Positions 54,848-64,000 of a stretch of 64,000 nucleotides of DNA are shown piece after piece; positions within the stretch are counted from its first letter, which is position 1, and each line of letters opens with the position of its first letter. The position numbers and the translations under genes were made by a program. The stretch comes from Raffaelea ambrosiae. Taxonomy: Eukaryota > Ascomycota > Sordariomycetes > Ophiostomatales > Ophiostomataceae. The notes below the pieces were generated by a model. It did no database searches. It worked only from the letters and a program-made list of their open reading frames with translations, and had not been told where the DNA came from. The stretch is from contig PCDI01000002.1 of the NCBI GenBank assembly GCA_002778195.1, positions 3,795,234 through 3,859,233 of the forward strand, written 5' to 3'.

Positions 54848-57800
54848 ACATCGCCGACACACTTCTATATTGGCCAAGTGTAAACTTGACGAGCCTCTCT
54901 CCCCCCTCTACCGCCGCTTTTGCCTTTCCGTCTTTCACCGAACAAATGTTGGTTTTCGTTCTTCGGGTACATACTTTCTCGGCTGTGGCCTCGAGCCTCT
55001 TTCATCCCCCTTCAGATCATTGTTCTGATCTTCAAGGAGGTCTCCTTCTTGTCCATTTTTTTTCTTGCTGTTCGAACGCGCATGGTTTGGTGTTTTCTTT
55101 CTTGCATTGTGCAGGAGAATAAAAAAAAATACACGACGGCAGACCTTGGGGGGGTTGGGGCTTACTATTTATTATTACATACTCCTTTCTTCTTGTTTCT
55201 GGTCCGCCAATTTTTTTTTTGACTAATGTCTGCACAACGGTGCTACTGGGAAGGGGGAACTTCTTTTTTTCATTTATTTTACCTTTTTTTTTTCTTCTTT
55301 TCATTTGGTTCTGTCCTTTCTAACCGCCTGGCATTATTGGAAATGAGAAACGGAGCTTGTCATTTTTGTTTTGTTTTCTATCCTGTTTTCAAATTTGGAG
55401 GGAAAGGGTCGGGAAGGGAGGAAAGTGGTCCAGGCAGTATCCAGGGTGGTTGGTTGGGAACTCTTTGCAAAGGATATTCCTTGACTCTTTCCTGCTGGAG
55501 ACAATGGGATGTTGGGATGTTGGGATGTTGGTATGTTGGGAAGGTGGTCACCGCATTCGGGCGTGGAGAATACCTGATGTATTATCTTTTATTTTTCTTG
55601 TTGGTTATTGCACAGTTGAAAAGAGGACAAAAACAGAAACCGTGTTTTGCCCGTATCCAATGCCCGGTGCCCAGGTTTGAAGACAAGGCCTCGTGACGCC
55701 ATCATCGTCAGTGGTTAGCGCAGGCTGAGCAATTCATCCTGGCATGCTTTATCTTGGACAACCTATTCTTCAAGGGACTGTGGGAAGCAGCTCGGCATCT
55801 CATAAGTCGACAACCATAGCCTTTTTCTTCAGCACCGTCGATCAGACCCGGGAGGAGGGGGGAAGAAGGAAAAAGAAAAGGAAAAGGAAAAAGAAAAAGA
55901 AAAAAAAGAAAAAAAGAAGAAAGAAAAAAAGAGCAAAAAGGTTCAAACACCTTCCCCATAACTACTACACCCTCCAATATCTCTCAAGATGCAAACCACG
56001 TCAAATAGATATCTTGCAAGTGCACAACGGCGTTTTTCCCCTTGGCAAACAGCCTTGGCTGGGCTCTTTGTATCCAAAGCAATGACGCAATCCCGCCCCT
56101 CTGTCTCCTCTTGTTTTTCGCCGGATTGCATTAGCAGCGTGTCTGGTGATCCCTACAAACCCAACAAGGGACAGAAGGTGCCTACGCTCAGGGCGGGTTT
56201 GGGGGCCGTCTGAAGGCAAAGAAATGCAGGCCACGGGAGGAGGGGCTGCCATGTGCTGCACGTGGATGCCAATCATGGCGTCCCTGTCGGCAAACCAGAG
56301 AAAGCCGTCGGCAGTGCCATCCTCCTACAGCCCTGTCGAGGCGAGGGGCAAACCCAATTCTGAGAAGGGATTGGCATTGTCTGGAAGAACAGAAAAGGAG
56401 GGGGGTGTGTGTTCGCACACTGCTCGTAACAGCAGCCAACCAAGTCGCTTTGCCTGTGCAGTGCGCAGTGGTGAGAATTGTCCGCCGTGTCTTGCCGCCC
56501 CAAAACGCCTTTCCCAAATTTTCTCGGTCTGCGTTAGGTTTGTAAACACATCCCCGTGCCAACTCGTAGCTGTGTGTCCGCTCCTTTCTTCTCCTTCGGG
56601 GGGGGGGGGAACAGAAGACAAACAGTGGGCCACCAGGCTGAGGCTCTTCGTGGGTCGTGGGAGTCTCCCATGGCAAGGGGAGGATACTGGTGTTTTTCCA
56701 CCCACCAAAAACAAGGAACACAAAACTAGACCACGTCCCTTTTTTTTTCTTTTTTTTGCTATTCATGTGGCAGGGGGATGCCAAATAGTGGCAATTTTAG
56801 ACCGAGCACATAAAGGGATACCCATGAGAAAGGGGGGGGGGACGTTTTGGGTTTGTGGCGTTTTGGCCATGCAGACGCCAAAACAGTATTGGTCTGCAAC
56901 GATTCGTCCTTCCCAAAAGAAAAGAAACGCGTACAGGTATGGATGCGCAGGTGGGCTGCGGAATCAGATTCCGTTGTGCGGAGTGTCCGCATCTCATGCT
57001 TATGAAGCAAAGATTGGATGGCCTGGCGTGCACAGTGCAATGCGCACACAGGTTGCAGGGGTGTTGTGTGTCTGTTTTCCCTGGAAGGTCGGGGTGACTC
57101 CCCGAGAAAGCGTGTCAAGAAAGACCCGATGCATACCTTGGCTTCTGGCCACACAATGTGTTTGCCGGTGCTAGTCGCAATGCTGTCGTCCGGTGCGTCT
57201 TGGCATGGAAAACAAAGTAGCACCGCCTCTGCTGTCGCTGCTGGAAAGGATACAGCCGTGCCAAGAGGCGATGCCGGCAGGACGGTGAGATGTGGGTACG
57301 TGTATGTGTGGTTGTGCAAATGGCCAGACAGATACTGGTAGTGTCTTGCATACCAGTCGTACTTACTTGTGAGACGATCTGTCTTCCTTTCTGCCTCTAA
57401 CCACCCCTAACTATTACGTCTTACACATGCCTTTGCTGGGGTTCAGTCTTGCAAGTGATTAGCCCGTGCTTTCATGGTACACGACTGTCTAGACCATCGC
57501 AGTGCTCTTCAGCCGCATCTGGCACTGTATGAGTACGGTGCATGGATGGTGTGTAGGCAAGGCCAGGAAGGGTACGGCGCGCCTGGCCATGCCCAAACGG
57601 CGTAAGAGGAAGAGAAAGCCCCAATCCCACCCATTCCCCCGCAATGCATGGAGTCTTCTCGCGTAATGCGACACCCTGACTGGACAGAGGCAAGAGGCCA
57701 TGAAGACCGCTGTCTGGAGGAGAGATGCAGACTCTGAAGTAGGATGTCCGTGAGAAGAGGGAGAAGAGCCCCGTCGGGTATGGATTCTTACACCAGAAGC

Positions 57801-59064
57801 TACTCCTTTTCTGTATGAACAGGCATCTTGCAACATCCCTTAGTAGAGGAACAAACTGCAACACGGTTTCCATGTGTGTCGCTGCCGAGGCGGACAAGCA
57901 GTGACTAGCTATTTGACCACGAGCAATACCGCCAAACAGACACTTTGGCTTTGGAGACTAACAAGGGCAAGTGCCCATGCTGGGTCGTTTCTCCATAGTA
58001 CTACTCTGTATGTAGTAGTGACACAGGGCGCGGAGTCCCGGGTCTAAACGCTATTTTTTTTTTGGTGGCGGCGAGTCAAACCGTTTTCCCAAGGCAGACT
58101 CTGATGTTTAATCTTGAGGCTTGCAGCTCGGACCCACTCTGGACCTCTGGACGTCTTGTTATTGGCTTTATGGGGCACGGGTGACTCCCATGCACACGGG
58201 CTATCTTGGCAACCAGGACATCGTGTGGTTGTTTTCTTTTTGCTCTTCCGTGTGGGATGAGGGAGTCCGTACTGTGATGTCTGCCCGGATAGCCAGAGAG
58301 AGAGAATGCTTGGCTGGATTGGCTGTGGGGGAAAGGTACCTTCCGGGACGAACGACCCGCCCGTTGACTTCTTTTCTTCGTCCCCAGGATGACCAAAAGG
58401 GTGCGTTGTGCGTATCTTGCAGCGTACACAGCGGGACTCACAACCCCCCTAGCAGCATGCCAAGACACCGTTTTTCCTCTACGTTCGCCTTGTTGGGCAT
58501 GGGAAAAGGCGCCTGCGTACTAATAGTAGTTGACTGCCAGAGAGGCAGGACACGAATGGGGCGTCGAGGAGGAAACGGCGCCCGAGACATGTCGACACAA
58601 GCCAGACCAAGGGCGAGCGAGCTGGCTCCCAACCCCTTCCGCCCCCCTGGCAAGTATGGGATTGTCAGCTCTCTCTTCAGCTTTGGGGCATGGCGTACTG
58701 TATCGAAGGGCGTGTAAGTCTGCCTCTTTGTCATAAGAACAGCCTGCGCCCCAGATCCCCCTTTCCGTTTTTTCCCCCCTTCGTTGTTCGCTAGGAGAAT
58801 ATCATAATAGACTCCCACCCTCTATAAGTGTTCTCCAACCCTGCCCTGTTTCTTCTTGTGCTCCTTTTCTTCTTCTTCTCCCCCCTTCTGGATATTTTCT
58901 GCAGTTTGATTTCTCTTCCATCTAGCAATCCAGGGGTATCGACCGGTAATTGGATATTCTAACTAGTGATCAATTTCTCTCTCTTTGTTTTTGCCTTTCT
59001 CTTTCTCTTCTTCTTCTTCTTCTCTTCCCTTTCTCCTTGTTTCATATATTCCATATCCGTCACC
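54848..59064. other. Gene-free region between SPA2 and the MARVEL gene
   Basis: A 4.2 kb stretch. Just after SPA2 come T-rich tracts (3' flank). A small 8-nt tandem repeat lies at 55507-55538 and an A/G tract at about 55856-55930. A 342-codon open frame at 56146-57174 has no coding character. The end (58750-59060) is CT-rich, the likely leader of the MARVEL gene. Confidence 0.4.
55507..55538 (+). repeat. Short tandem repeat (GGATGTTG)4
   Basis: Three exact copies of GGATGTTG and a fourth with one change (GTATGTTG), in non-coding sequence. Confidence 0.85.
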
Positions 59065-60251
59065 ATGTTCGGCATCGGCAGCAACTCGACCGCACGCCCT
59101 CTGGGCCGTGAACATTTTCCTGTCTATCCCAAGAACTTCTTTGGCTTGACCATTGCCAAGCTTGTTGTAGCGGTCGTCATCCTTGGCCTCGATGCCTACG
59201 GCCTGTCCTACTTTGCTTTCTCGGGGAACGCCCTGAACATGTTCACTGTACGTGGTTCCCGTTATGCGTGGAAAGCCCATGCTCGTCTATGGATGACTTG
59301 TCTTGCTGACGCCCATCTGCAAACAAAAAAGGTCCTCGCCACCATCATCACCTGTGTCTACCTGCTTGTTGCCGAGTTCGGCGCGCCCAAGATCTTCAAC
59401 TACTGGGCGGTCTTGGGCCTCGACATTCTGCTCGTCGTGTTCTGGCTCGTCTCGTTTGCCCTCATGGCCTCCCAGGTCGCGCCGTTTATGAGCGACAGCT
59501 ACTCGTGCGACTTCTACTTCTGCTACGGCGGTCTCTACGGCTCCGACAAGGTCTTTGCCAGCTGCATGGCCGCTGTCGCTGGTCTCGGTGGCCTGGAGTT
59601 GTAAGTATTGGCCCTCGACAACTCGTCGACAAACCGGGACCGGCTACATTCGTCTGTTTTGGGGGTGTTTCTTATTTTTTGATCTGCTAACCACTTTTAT
59701 ATAGCCTCCTCTTCGTCGCCGCCCTCATCATCCGCAGCTTGGCTCTGAACAGCCACCGCAAGGCCGGCCTCCACTGCATGCCCGGCGCTGCAGCGACGGC
59801 CCCCGCCGACGTCGGTGGCGAGAAGGAGGGTGTTGTCGCTGGCACGGCGGCGCCAGTCGCTCTGCAGCACGTTCAGCCGGTCCAGCCTGTCCAACCCGTC
59901 CCACCCGTCCAACCCGTCCAACCCGTCCAACCCGTCCAGCAGCAGCCGTACTACGAGCAGCAGGCCGCTGCTGCCCAGGTTCCTCCCGTCTACTCGGCTC
60001 AGAGCGCGTCACCCGCCCCCCAGCAGGTCTACACCCCGGTCCAGCCGCTGCAGGCGCAGAGCACGGGCGGCTACCCGCAGCCGACACAGTCGCCGGCGCC
60101 GGCTTTCCCTCAACAACAGCACGTAGCCGTGCCACAACAGCAGGCGTCTCCCATCCAGGCGCAGAACACGGGCGGCTACCCGCAGCCGACGCAGTCGCCG
60201 GCGCCGGCTATCTATGAAGCCGCTGCCACGCCATACCAGCATCAGCAGTAA
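59065..60251 (+). CDS. MARVEL-domain membrane protein with Q/P-rich tail
   Basis: Exons 59065-59247, 59332-59600 and 59705-60251 give 332 residues. Four membrane segments typical of the MARVEL fold: FFGLTIAKLVVAVVILGL (about 24-45), VLATIITCVYLLVAEF (62-80), AVLGLDILLVVFWLVSFAL (about 87-115) and a fourth spanning the second intron junction (about 138-165, GLGGLE-FLLFVAALII). A loop with paired Cys (SYSCDFYFCYGG) lies between segments 3 and 4. The tail is Gln/Pro-rich: a VQP repeat (about 205-225) and a duplicated unit containing QAQSTGGYPQPTQ and QAQNTGGYPQPTQ, each fitting [L/I]xxQxTG, the Ark/Prk kinase consensus. MARVEL proteins such as Nce102 act in plasma-membrane domains; a similar role here is inferred. 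Intron 1 is 84 nt with no in-frame stop, so retention would still encode protein. Confidence 0.85.
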
Positions 60252-60841
60252 AGAAGCTGCAAGGACAAGTCTATGCGCGGACCGAGATAGTCCACAGAAG
60301 ACCGAGTATTGCAAGGAGGGGGGGAAGGGAAAGCTCCGGAAAAGAGAACCATATATCCCTTTGATTTAATTCGTACATTTTACTACTGGATTTAATTTTG
60401 CTCTCTTATTTTTCCTTTTCCTTTTCCTTTTCGTTTCGTTTGTGTCGAGTTTTTTTAATATGAGAAATATACCAATCTGCTTTTTTTTTTTCAATCTACT
60501 TCTTGACAACCCAAGTAAAGCAACCTGCTGCCAAACAATGGTGTTCACAACAGCCGGGAAGGGGGGAGAAGCGCTTTTTATCTGGGCAACCCGGCGATCT
60601 CTGGCGTCTTAGTCTCGGTGGTGGGTACCGAGCGCGGGCATCCCGCCGCCAGCGTGGGATTGTCCGGCACATTTAAACCCCGAAAAACCTCCCACCATCA
60701 CGCAAGCCAGTAACGTGAACGACTGTCACCTGTCTCTGCAGCCCTTTTTTTTTTTTTTGGCTTCGTGGAAACGGACTCCTTTTGCAGCCCGTGTGATCAG
60801 ATCGTCTTTCTCTCTGCGCGCGCTTGCCCACATCCGCCAAA
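60252..60841. other. Spacer upstream of the short-chain dehydrogenase gene
   Basis: Contains the MARVEL gene 3' flank (T-rich, 60360-60490) and the dehydrogenase promoter. ACATTTAAAC near 60670 is a weak TATA-like candidate. CCCCGAAAA next to it loosely resembles a stress-response element, but this is not strong. Confidence 0.35.
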
Positions 60842-62042
60842 ATGTCTATGAGCGAAGCTGACTGCGCCCATGTGCGGGATGGATTCCCGCGCCCGTTTCC
60901 AGACACGCCGTCCAATGTGCTGGAGCAGTTCAACCTCGGTGGCAAGGTGGTGGCCGTGACGGGTGCTGCTGACGGAATCGGTCTGGCCGTTGCCACGGCC
61001 ATGGCCGAGGCAGGCGCCTCTGTAGCCATGTGGTACAACAGGTAGGTTGGGTGGATGGACTTTTGAAGGAGAAAAAAAGAAAAAGAAAAAAAAAGAGAGA
61101 AAGGTATGGTGCATAGCTAGCTGTGCGCTGACATTGCAACTACCGCAGCAACGATGCCGCCATTCAAGGAGCAGAGACACTGGCAAAGACTCACAGCATC
61201 AAGGCCGTTGCCTACAAGGTTGATGGTAATGAGACAACCCACAAATGGCCTCCCCCTCCCCATCTGAAACTGCCGTAAAGCTTCAAGCAAGACTGCTGAC
61301 CTGTCTTGTCCAGTGTCGGATGCCGAGCAGGTCCAGAAGGGAATCAAGGACACCCTGGCTGAATTTGGCAAGATCGATGTCTTTGTCGCCAATGCTGGTA
61401 ATGGATTTTCCTTTTATTTTTATCTCTTTCTCAACGGGATACACTCCCTCAATGGGGTTCTTTGCTGACTGCCTGTCACAGGAATGTCCATCTCGAAACC
61501 GATCCTGGAGCAGACTCTGGAGGAGTACAAGAAGCAGCTGTCTGTGAATGGTAAGTAACGACTAGCGTTCGCTCTTATAGTCCGCCTCCCAGGACCGTTT
61601 TTGGCATCTCATCCAATCTCACACGACCCAACTTGTGCTAGTGGATGGTGTCGTGTACTGCGCCAAATACATCGGAGAGGTCTTCAAGAAGCAAGGCTCC
61701 GGCAATCTGATCATCACGTCGAGCATGAGCGCACACGTTGTGAACGTGCCCGTCGACCAGCCCGTCTACAACGGGACCAAGGCGTTCGTCACGCACTTTG
61801 GCAAGTCGCTGGCCCGCGAGTGGAGAGACTTTGCGCGCGTCAACATTGTGTCGCCCGGCTTCTTCGACACCAAGATGGGCGCTGGCCCCCAGGGGCTCCT
61901 CGAGGCGTACCGGATGGCTGTGCTGGGGCGCCAGGGCCACGTCAAGGAGATCAAGGGCCTCTACTTGTACCTTGCCAGCGATGCCTCGTCTTACATGACG
62001 GGCAGCGACGTCCTGATCGACGGTGGTTACGTTCTCCCATAG
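60842..62042 (+). CDS. NADP(H)-dependent short-chain dehydrogenase, polyol type
   Basis: Exons 60842-61041, 61149-61225, 61314-61397, 61482-61550 and 61642-62042 give 276 residues. Classical SDR features: cofactor motif TGAADGIG (40-47), NAG in VFVANAGMS, catalytic Ser173 in ITSSMSAH and the YNGTK motif (Tyr186, Lys190). The C-terminal TGSDVLIDGGYVLP and the SVAMWYNSND segment after beta-2 place it near fungal NADP-dependent mannitol dehydrogenase / sorbose reductase / L-xylulose reductase. It would act in cytosolic polyol-sugar interconversion; the exact substrate is not decidable by eye. Four small introns, all closing in phase, are a high density for a gene this size. Confidence 0.9.
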
Positions 62043-62763
62043 ACACAGAACGACTGCCATATATGGTGATTCCAGCCATTTGCAAGCACTGCAGATACAA
62101 CATGTTGCATCTAGATCAAACGATTGTCTCTGGGGTGAATGTAGAAGACATACTGATGTGCTCGTTGACACTCCCCATGTACTTGCGGTGTTTGGCATGT
62201 CGGGTCGCTGGCCAGAGCTGGCCTTGTCATAGGCGTACAATTAGCAATACCCCTGGAAGGGCTAGCGAGCGGCCTGGTGCCAAATACCCAGAAATCTCGA
62301 CCGTTGCAAGACACTGCTCTATGTGCTATGTACGAGTACACTCCCAAGACTCCTGACACCGGTGAGGAAAACCCACATTACGTTCTAGAACGAACAGTTG
62401 CACAATAGACATACGAGTGCCCATGGCCAGCGTCCTAGTCCCGAAGCCCGCATATTTCTGTCCATGACACAGGAAAAATGCCCAAGAAGGGCTGTGGCTG
62501 CATATGCACTAAGATACACACAGCCACGAAAACATCTACAAATAACCCCTTTGGGAAACGGAGAAGAAAAACCCGCCGTCTGTTGGTGTGATCTGTATAG
62601 CTGATGCAATTCACAAGTTAACCGAGCCTCGGCAGCGTCGTCTTATCCACTCAGCTGCTTTGGGGGGGGGGGAAGAAAAATAGAAAAAGAAGGAAAGAAA
62701 CAGGCCTAAGACACATAGCGTCAGCACCTTGAAAAAGTTTCCTCCCATTTCCACACTTGCGGG

Positions 62764-62826
62764 CCAGTGAACACAGGTCACAGGTCAGTGAACACAGGCC
62801 AGTGAACACAGGCCAGTGATCAGAGG
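62764..62826 (+). repeat. 14-nt tandem repeat (CCAGTGAACACAGG)
   Basis: Four copies (62764, 62785, 62799 and 62813; the last has two changes) plus a 7-nt partial unit TCACAGG between copies 1 and 2. Non-coding. Confidence 0.85.
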
Positions 62827-63378
62827 TCAACCATGCGTGGGGCTGCTTCTATTTCAAATTCCCAAAAGTACGAGTAAAGCACCGATCTGGAAGTCTGTTG
62901 TGGGGAGTCAGGCAACGTTCACTACCAATTCCCACAATTGGGATTTGTTGCAGTGGCTCCATCGACAACAACGACGACATCGTCAACCCCAGCCGCACCG
63001 GCGATTCTCTGGCGGCTTCACAGTGTCTTGCGAGACCGTTGGCCATGGCCTCCGCTCCGGGCCATGGGCGACTTTGTATTTGTCCCGACCCCGGTCACCA
63101 TCGCCAAATTCGGGTTTTTTTACATGTATTAATCTCACGCAGTTTCGCAATATGAAATTTCGGCTCCGGATTCCGGAGCTCGTGAAGCTGGCCGTGATCG
63201 AAAAAGCAAAAGACAAAAAGACAAAAAAAAAAAACTAGAATGTAATTAACGCATCTGTGAGACCACTAACCACGGTCTTGTCAGCAGCCACATGGCGGCA
63301 ACTTACCCCTAACCAGAGATATGCGCGACGGCCTGGAACGATGATGTCATGTCCCCTTGCCAGGCCGATCACCACAAC

Positions 63379-63396
63379 TATATATCTTATATATCT
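63379..63396 (+). promoter_or_regulatory. Double TATA element of the downstream reductase gene
   Basis: TATATAT at 63379-63385 and TATATAT again within 63389-63396, about 70-85 nt upstream of the ATG at 63464. The position fits a core promoter with a short leader. Confidence 0.5.
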
Positions 63397-63463
63397 GTCT
63401 GATCTTTTTTCCCGACTTGCAAAAGTAAACGAAAACGGACCCAGGATCCTGATTTGTTGCACC

Positions 63464-64000
63464 ATGGCTTCCGACATGTTTGCTGTCGTCGCACCAGAAT
63501 ACACTGATCCCTCGGGGTACCAGTTCGCCCAAGTGCCGCGGCCGGTGATCAGCGACAAGACGGATGTCTTGATCCGTGTGCATGCTGCCAGCATCAACCC
63601 CATTGATGTCAAGAAGGCCTCAGGCATGCTGAAGCTTTTTTTGACAGAAGAGTGCGGCAGTTTTCCTTTGCCTTTTCCTTTGCCTCTATAATTAGCCATA
63701 GCACTGACTGGACACACGCGACATCTAGATTTCCCTACAAAATCGGCTATGATGCCGCGGGTGTCGTGGAAGAGATCGGTGACCAGGTCACTCGCTTTGG
63801 TGTCGGCGACGAAGTGTTTGTTCGGCTTCCCGAGATCAGCCGAGGTGAGTGCCGCTCCCCGTCCATCAGACGGTCTCGATTCAAGAGAGTCCCGAGCTGA
63901 CGATTGCCCGCCCAGGCTCGTGGAGCGAATACGTCAAGTGTCCAGAGTCGTGCATTGCCCTCAAGCCCAGCAACCTCTCCTTTAGCGAGGCTGCATCGCT
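63464..64000 (+). CDS. Zinc-independent medium-chain reductase (quinone oxidoreductase-like), partial
   Basis: The 5' part of a gene running off the right edge. Exons by eye: 63464-63651, 63729-63844, 63916 onward. The start MASDMFAVVAPEYTDPSGY is followed by VLIRVHAASINPIDVKKASG, the GroES-like N-terminal signature of medium-chain dehydrogenase/reductases, then FPYKIGYDAAGVVEEIG, the GVGDEVFVRLPE strand and GSWSEYVKCPE. The NPID sequence, where zinc enzymes carry Cys-His ligands, indicates the zinc-free quinone-reductase / reticulon-4-interacting-protein-like branch. The Rossmann NAD(P)H domain lies outside the window. The first donor (GTGCGG) is weak, so that exon boundary is less certain. 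It is codirectional with the short-chain dehydrogenase, but the 1.4 kb gap gives no reason to link them. Confidence 0.85.

Larger units (their letters stand above)
62043..63463. other. Intergenic region between two oxidoreductase genes
   Basis: About 1.4 kb; no gene is supported. It contains a G-run near 62662, a 14-nt tandem repeat at 62764-62826, an A-run near 63225 and the TATA elements at 63379-63396. Confidence 0.4.

Noticed and set aside
56146..57174. 342-codon open frame between SPA2 and the MARVEL gene
   Set aside because: It runs through G, C and T homopolymers, has erratic composition, no domain and no splice context; most likely chance, though RNA-seq would settle it.
1..64000. 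tRNA, 5S rRNA, CRISPR array or intact transposon
   Set aside because: I looked for tRNA B-box-like words, 5S-like sequence, direct-repeat arrays with spacers and transposase/reverse-transcriptase motifs and found none convincing. A tRNAscan/Infernal run would be decisive.

Overview
This is a stretch of filamentous ascomycete nuclear DNA. Short introns (about 70-145 nt) with GT(or GC)...CTAAC/CTAAT...AG signals interrupt most genes. The recognisable proteins (CLU1, ATG101, PAN1, SPA2, SSU72, spp2, sphingolipid C9-methyltransferase, a forkhead factor) have the architecture found in Pezizomycotina. Long pyrimidine-rich leaders, frequent homopolymer runs and GC-rich coding DNA in AT-richer spacers suggest a Sordariomycete, possibly near Ophiostomatales/Sporothrix; that placement is a guess from style and was not tested. 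Sixteen protein-coding genes are supported, one of them cut by the right window edge, plus one 5'-truncated gene relic. All splice models were built by eye from splice signals and reading phase.

Layout, left to right. 0.2-3.3 kb (-): large protein of unknown function. 4.9-9.25 kb (+): CLU1 (clustered mitochondria/eIF3-associated). 10.38-10.62 kb (+): C-terminal relic of an O-methyltransferase behind a heptamer microsatellite. 11.7-12.9 kb (-): ankyrin protein. 13.7-16.6 kb (+): large secreted Ser-rich protein whose central domain carries a Cys-X14-His motif and lies between its only two Lys-Arg sites. 17.7-19.6 kb (-): membrane acyltransferase-3. 23.8-24.6 kb (+): ATG101. 26.0-28.4 kb (-): forkhead factor. 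34.4-39.1 kb (-): PAN1. 40.2-42.2 kb (-): sphingolipid C9-methyltransferase. 43.0-44.9 kb (-): GH13 alpha-glucosidase. 45.9-47.0 kb (-): splicing factor spp2. 47.8-48.7 kb (+): SSU72. 51.8-54.8 kb (+): polarisome scaffold SPA2. 59.1-60.3 kb (+): MARVEL-domain membrane protein. 60.8-62.0 kb (+): polyol-type short-chain dehydrogenase. 63.46 kb to the edge (+): zinc-independent medium-chain reductase, partial.

Most genes are housekeeping and do not form a metabolic cluster. A cell-cortex theme recurs (PAN1 endocytosis, SPA2 polarity, MARVEL membrane protein, sphingolipid methylation). PAN1 and the MARVEL protein both carry the [L/I]xxQxTG motif known as the Ark/Prk kinase target.

Large parts are gene-free (19.6-23.8, 28.4-34.4, 48.7-51.8 and 54.8-59.1 kb) and show only low-complexity tracts and short tandem repeats. 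No tRNA, rRNA, CRISPR or intact transposon was recognised. The best candidate for something undescribed is the secreted protein at 13.7-16.6 kb: it looks like a precursor from which Kex2-type cleavage would release a roughly 226-residue domain with a possible CNF1/CheD-like Cys-His dyad.
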